Source of the DNA: Gammaproteobacteria bacterium
GTDB lineage: Bacteria > Pseudomonadota > Gammaproteobacteria > GCA-001735895
Length of the DNA: 8,158 nucleotides
Assembly: GCA_003231795.1 (NCBI GenBank)
Contig: QIJI01000465.1
Location: 1-8,158, forward strand
Direction of reading: 5' to 3'
Shown here: positions 6,893 through 8,158 of the stretch, in pieces
Position numbering within the stretch: the stretch's first letter is position 1
Layout: every line of letters starts with the position of its first letter
Notes under the pieces: model-generated
Seen by the model: only the letters and a program-made list of their open reading frames with translations
Told to the model about the DNA's origin: nothing
Databases searched by the model: none
Position numbers and translations under genes: made by a program

Positions 6893-7843
6893 CTATTTGG
6901 AGGAAGCGAGGGCAAGTACAAAATCGATATAGCGCTGCTCAGGGCTAAAACCCAGCAGTGTCTCGCCATTGGTGACAAAATTCGAATAGGGATTGAAGTC
7001 ATAGAAACACGGCGCTCCCGTTGCGGAATCAATAAAGTACTCAACCCCACCAACATCCGCATCGCAGGCCTGCACAATTCGGATAACGTCCCGGGCTATC
7101 TCCGGCTCTGGGCTAAAGGTCTGAATTCTATCCTCGCCGTCAATGGCGCAGAAATCAAATTCATTTGTCTCATCGGCTGTGGTTTCTTCGGCAGAACAAC
7201 CATCCGCAGCGCAGTAGTTGAAGTTGTTTTCCTGTATCGATTGCCGAATGCTATAGAACAGTTCATCGCCGAGAACTTCAATTCGGTAAATGAACCCGTC
7301 CGAGTGGATATATTGTTGTACCAGACCGGTGCGATCCACTCCGAGATCCAATGCGCGGATTTTCACCGCAGCCTCCAGTTCATCGCGTGTGTCGAACTTT
7401 GCAATACCACTTCCCGAGCCGCCGATGTTGGGTTTGACGATCACCGGGTAGCCTATTTGATCGGCCGCAGCCAGCGCATCTTCCATGCGATAAATGGCAA
7501 TTGCTCTGGGGCAGGACAGCCCCAGTTTGGAGATAACCCCGTTCTGCATGACTTTCGATGCGCCGATGAAATGGGCACGTGCTCCGTTGATCACCCGGGC
7601 AGGGGATAATTCGAGCAGGCCAAGATAATGAAGTGTCTGGAAAACCACCTGGGGTGAACGTTCCGTCGAGGGCATGATGTTAATGCGGTTAACGGTTAAA
7701 TCGTAGACGGGGCACTTTGCTATTTCCGTGGCAAAGGCCAGTTCGGCCACATTGGTTGCGGTAAGGGTGACGCCTCTGTCACGAAATGCACCAATTAACG
7801 ATTCGGACCACCGGGGGTGTTCGTAAAGAAAGTTAATTTCCAT
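6893..7843 (-). CDS. RimK-like ATP-grasp ligase of unknown substrate
   Basis: This 316-residue protein has the layout of the RimK/glutathione-synthetase ATP-grasp superfamily, which joins a carboxylate to an amine via an acyl-phosphate using ATP. Residues 1-85 form a pre-ATP-grasp domain (VNRINIMPS). Residues 86-115 hold INGARAHFIGASKVMQN, typical of the linker into the ATP-binding domain. PVIVKPNIGGSGSGI at 133-147 supplies the nucleotide-binding lysine K137 and the mobile glycine-rich loop. GGVEYF at 265-270 and YDFNPYSNF at 281-289 supply likely Mg-ligands E268, D282 and N284. An acidic Cys-containing insert at 207-245 holds two similar octets, FNYCAADG and FDFCAIDG. The ATG at 7843 has a poor Shine-Dalgarno, but an in-frame stop lies upstream and no better start is seen. 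It runs the same way as the deaminase gene 94 bases upstream, so they may be co-transcribed. The substrate cannot be read from the sequence. Confidence 0.8.
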   Translation of the reverse strand: MEINFLYEHPRWSESLIGAFRDRGVTLTATNVAELAFATEIAKCPVYDLTVNRINIMPSTERSPQVVFQTLHYLGLLELSPARVINGARAHFIGASKVMQNGVISKLGLSCPRAIAIYRMEDALAAADQIGYPVIVKPNIGGSGSGIAKFDTRDELEAAVKIRALDLGVDRTGLVQQYIHSDGFIYRIEVLGDELFYSIRQSIQENNFNYCAADGCSAEETTADETNEFDFCAIDGEDRIQTFSPEPEIARDVIRIVQACDADVGGVEYFIDSATGAPCFYDFNPYSNFVTNGETLLGFSPEQRYIDFVLALASSK

Positions 7844-7937
7844 TTGGCGATGTGATGTAGTGGCGCGAAAAAAGTGGATGGCTGTAACTACTATTATTCA
7901 TCGTTGATTCCCGCTGTGCTACGTTCTATTGGCTGGT

Positions 7938-8158
7938 TTAAATTTTGTTATTCAGGAATTCCTGCAGTTTCCCGGTCAACTGGTGCTTGCGATCGGCGCT
8001 GGCAAAACTCGCTTCAATCGCGTTGAAGCTGAAGCAGGCGATTTCTTCGCGGCTCATCGGATGTGCCGCTGACAGCGCGCTGAAATTATCATTCATGTAA
8101 CCGCCAAAATAAGCCGGATCATCTGAGTTCACCGTAACGCAAAGCCCCTGGCGCATCA
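7938..8158 (-). CDS. Adenosine/adenine deaminase family, C-terminal part (gene continues past the right edge)
   Basis: About 73 C-terminal residues are present; the frame stays open through the right edge, and the methionine at 8154-8156 is internal, not a start. The motif VTVNSDDPAYFGGY contains the paired aspartates of the metal-dependent adenosine deaminase superfamily, one of which binds zinc. In E. coli Add the equivalent is a TDDP motif. The AYFGGY continuation is characteristic, from memory, of the adenine deaminases of Pseudomonas and fungi, which convert adenine to hypoxanthine. Adenosine deaminase remains possible because the substrate-deciding part is outside the window. The tail after SFNAIEASFASADRK is the usual C-terminal helix with its short extension. 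It reads toward the ATP-grasp gene. Confidence 0.8.
   Translation of the reverse strand, partial: MRQGLCVTVNSDDPAYFGGYMNDNFSALSAAHPMSREEIACFSFNAIEASFASADRKHQLTGKLQEFLNNKI

Noticed and set aside
7844..7937. Promoter or RNA element between the deaminase and ATP-grasp genes
   Set aside because: No spaced -35/-10 pair, stem or ribosome-binding site is convincing in these 94 bases; read-through from the deaminase gene is equally likely.
8154..8156. Methionine at the right edge as start of a small 72-residue protein
   Set aside because: The sequence begins just before the conserved NSDDP motif of deaminases, so the methionine is internal to a larger protein cut by the window edge.

Overview
The window looks like ordinary coding-dense bacterial chromosome of intermediate GC. 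It most likely comes from a gammaproteobacterium, probably environmental or marine. That assignment is inferred from protein style (DUF4402 pilin with a dedicated chaperone and usher, RimK-like ATP-grasp ligase, Pseudomonas-type adenine deaminase) and not from any marker gene. Nothing in the window looks like a mobile element, CRISPR array, rRNA or tRNA.

Layout from left to right. At 1-328 (+) is the C-terminal end of a periplasmic chaperone-like protein. It is followed after 16 bases by an 884-residue outer-membrane usher-like protein at 345-2999 (+), which carries two Ig-like/Cna-B-type domains after its barrel. Convergent to it at 3044-6019 (-) is a 991-residue membrane-spanning fusion of a degenerate Ser/Thr kinase, a long coiled coil, a TPR-like hairpin and a C-terminal formylglycine-generating-enzyme-like (FGE-sulfatase) domain. 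A bulged hairpin lies between the two stop codons. A 275-base divergent intergenic region (6020-6294) with an inverted repeat separates the fusion gene from a DUF4402 pilin-like secreted subunit at 6295-6828 (+). Converging on that are two minus-strand genes that look like metabolic neighbours: an ATP-grasp ligase (6893-7843) and the C-terminal end of an adenosine/adenine deaminase (7938-8158).

The first four genes can be read as one surface-fibre locus. The chaperone and usher would secrete and assemble a DUF4402-type subunit. The transmembrane fusion protein sits between the usher and the subunit gene and shares a promoter region with the subunit. Its kinase domain has lost the glycine-rich loop, the VAIK lysine and the DFG aspartate, and its FGE-like domain lacks the two catalytic cysteines of true FGEs. 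It is therefore best read as a double pseudo-enzyme, which could be a transmembrane sensor or scaffold linking the cytoplasm to periplasmic fibre assembly. That functional link is inference from gene order only. The ATP-grasp and deaminase genes show no evident connection to it.
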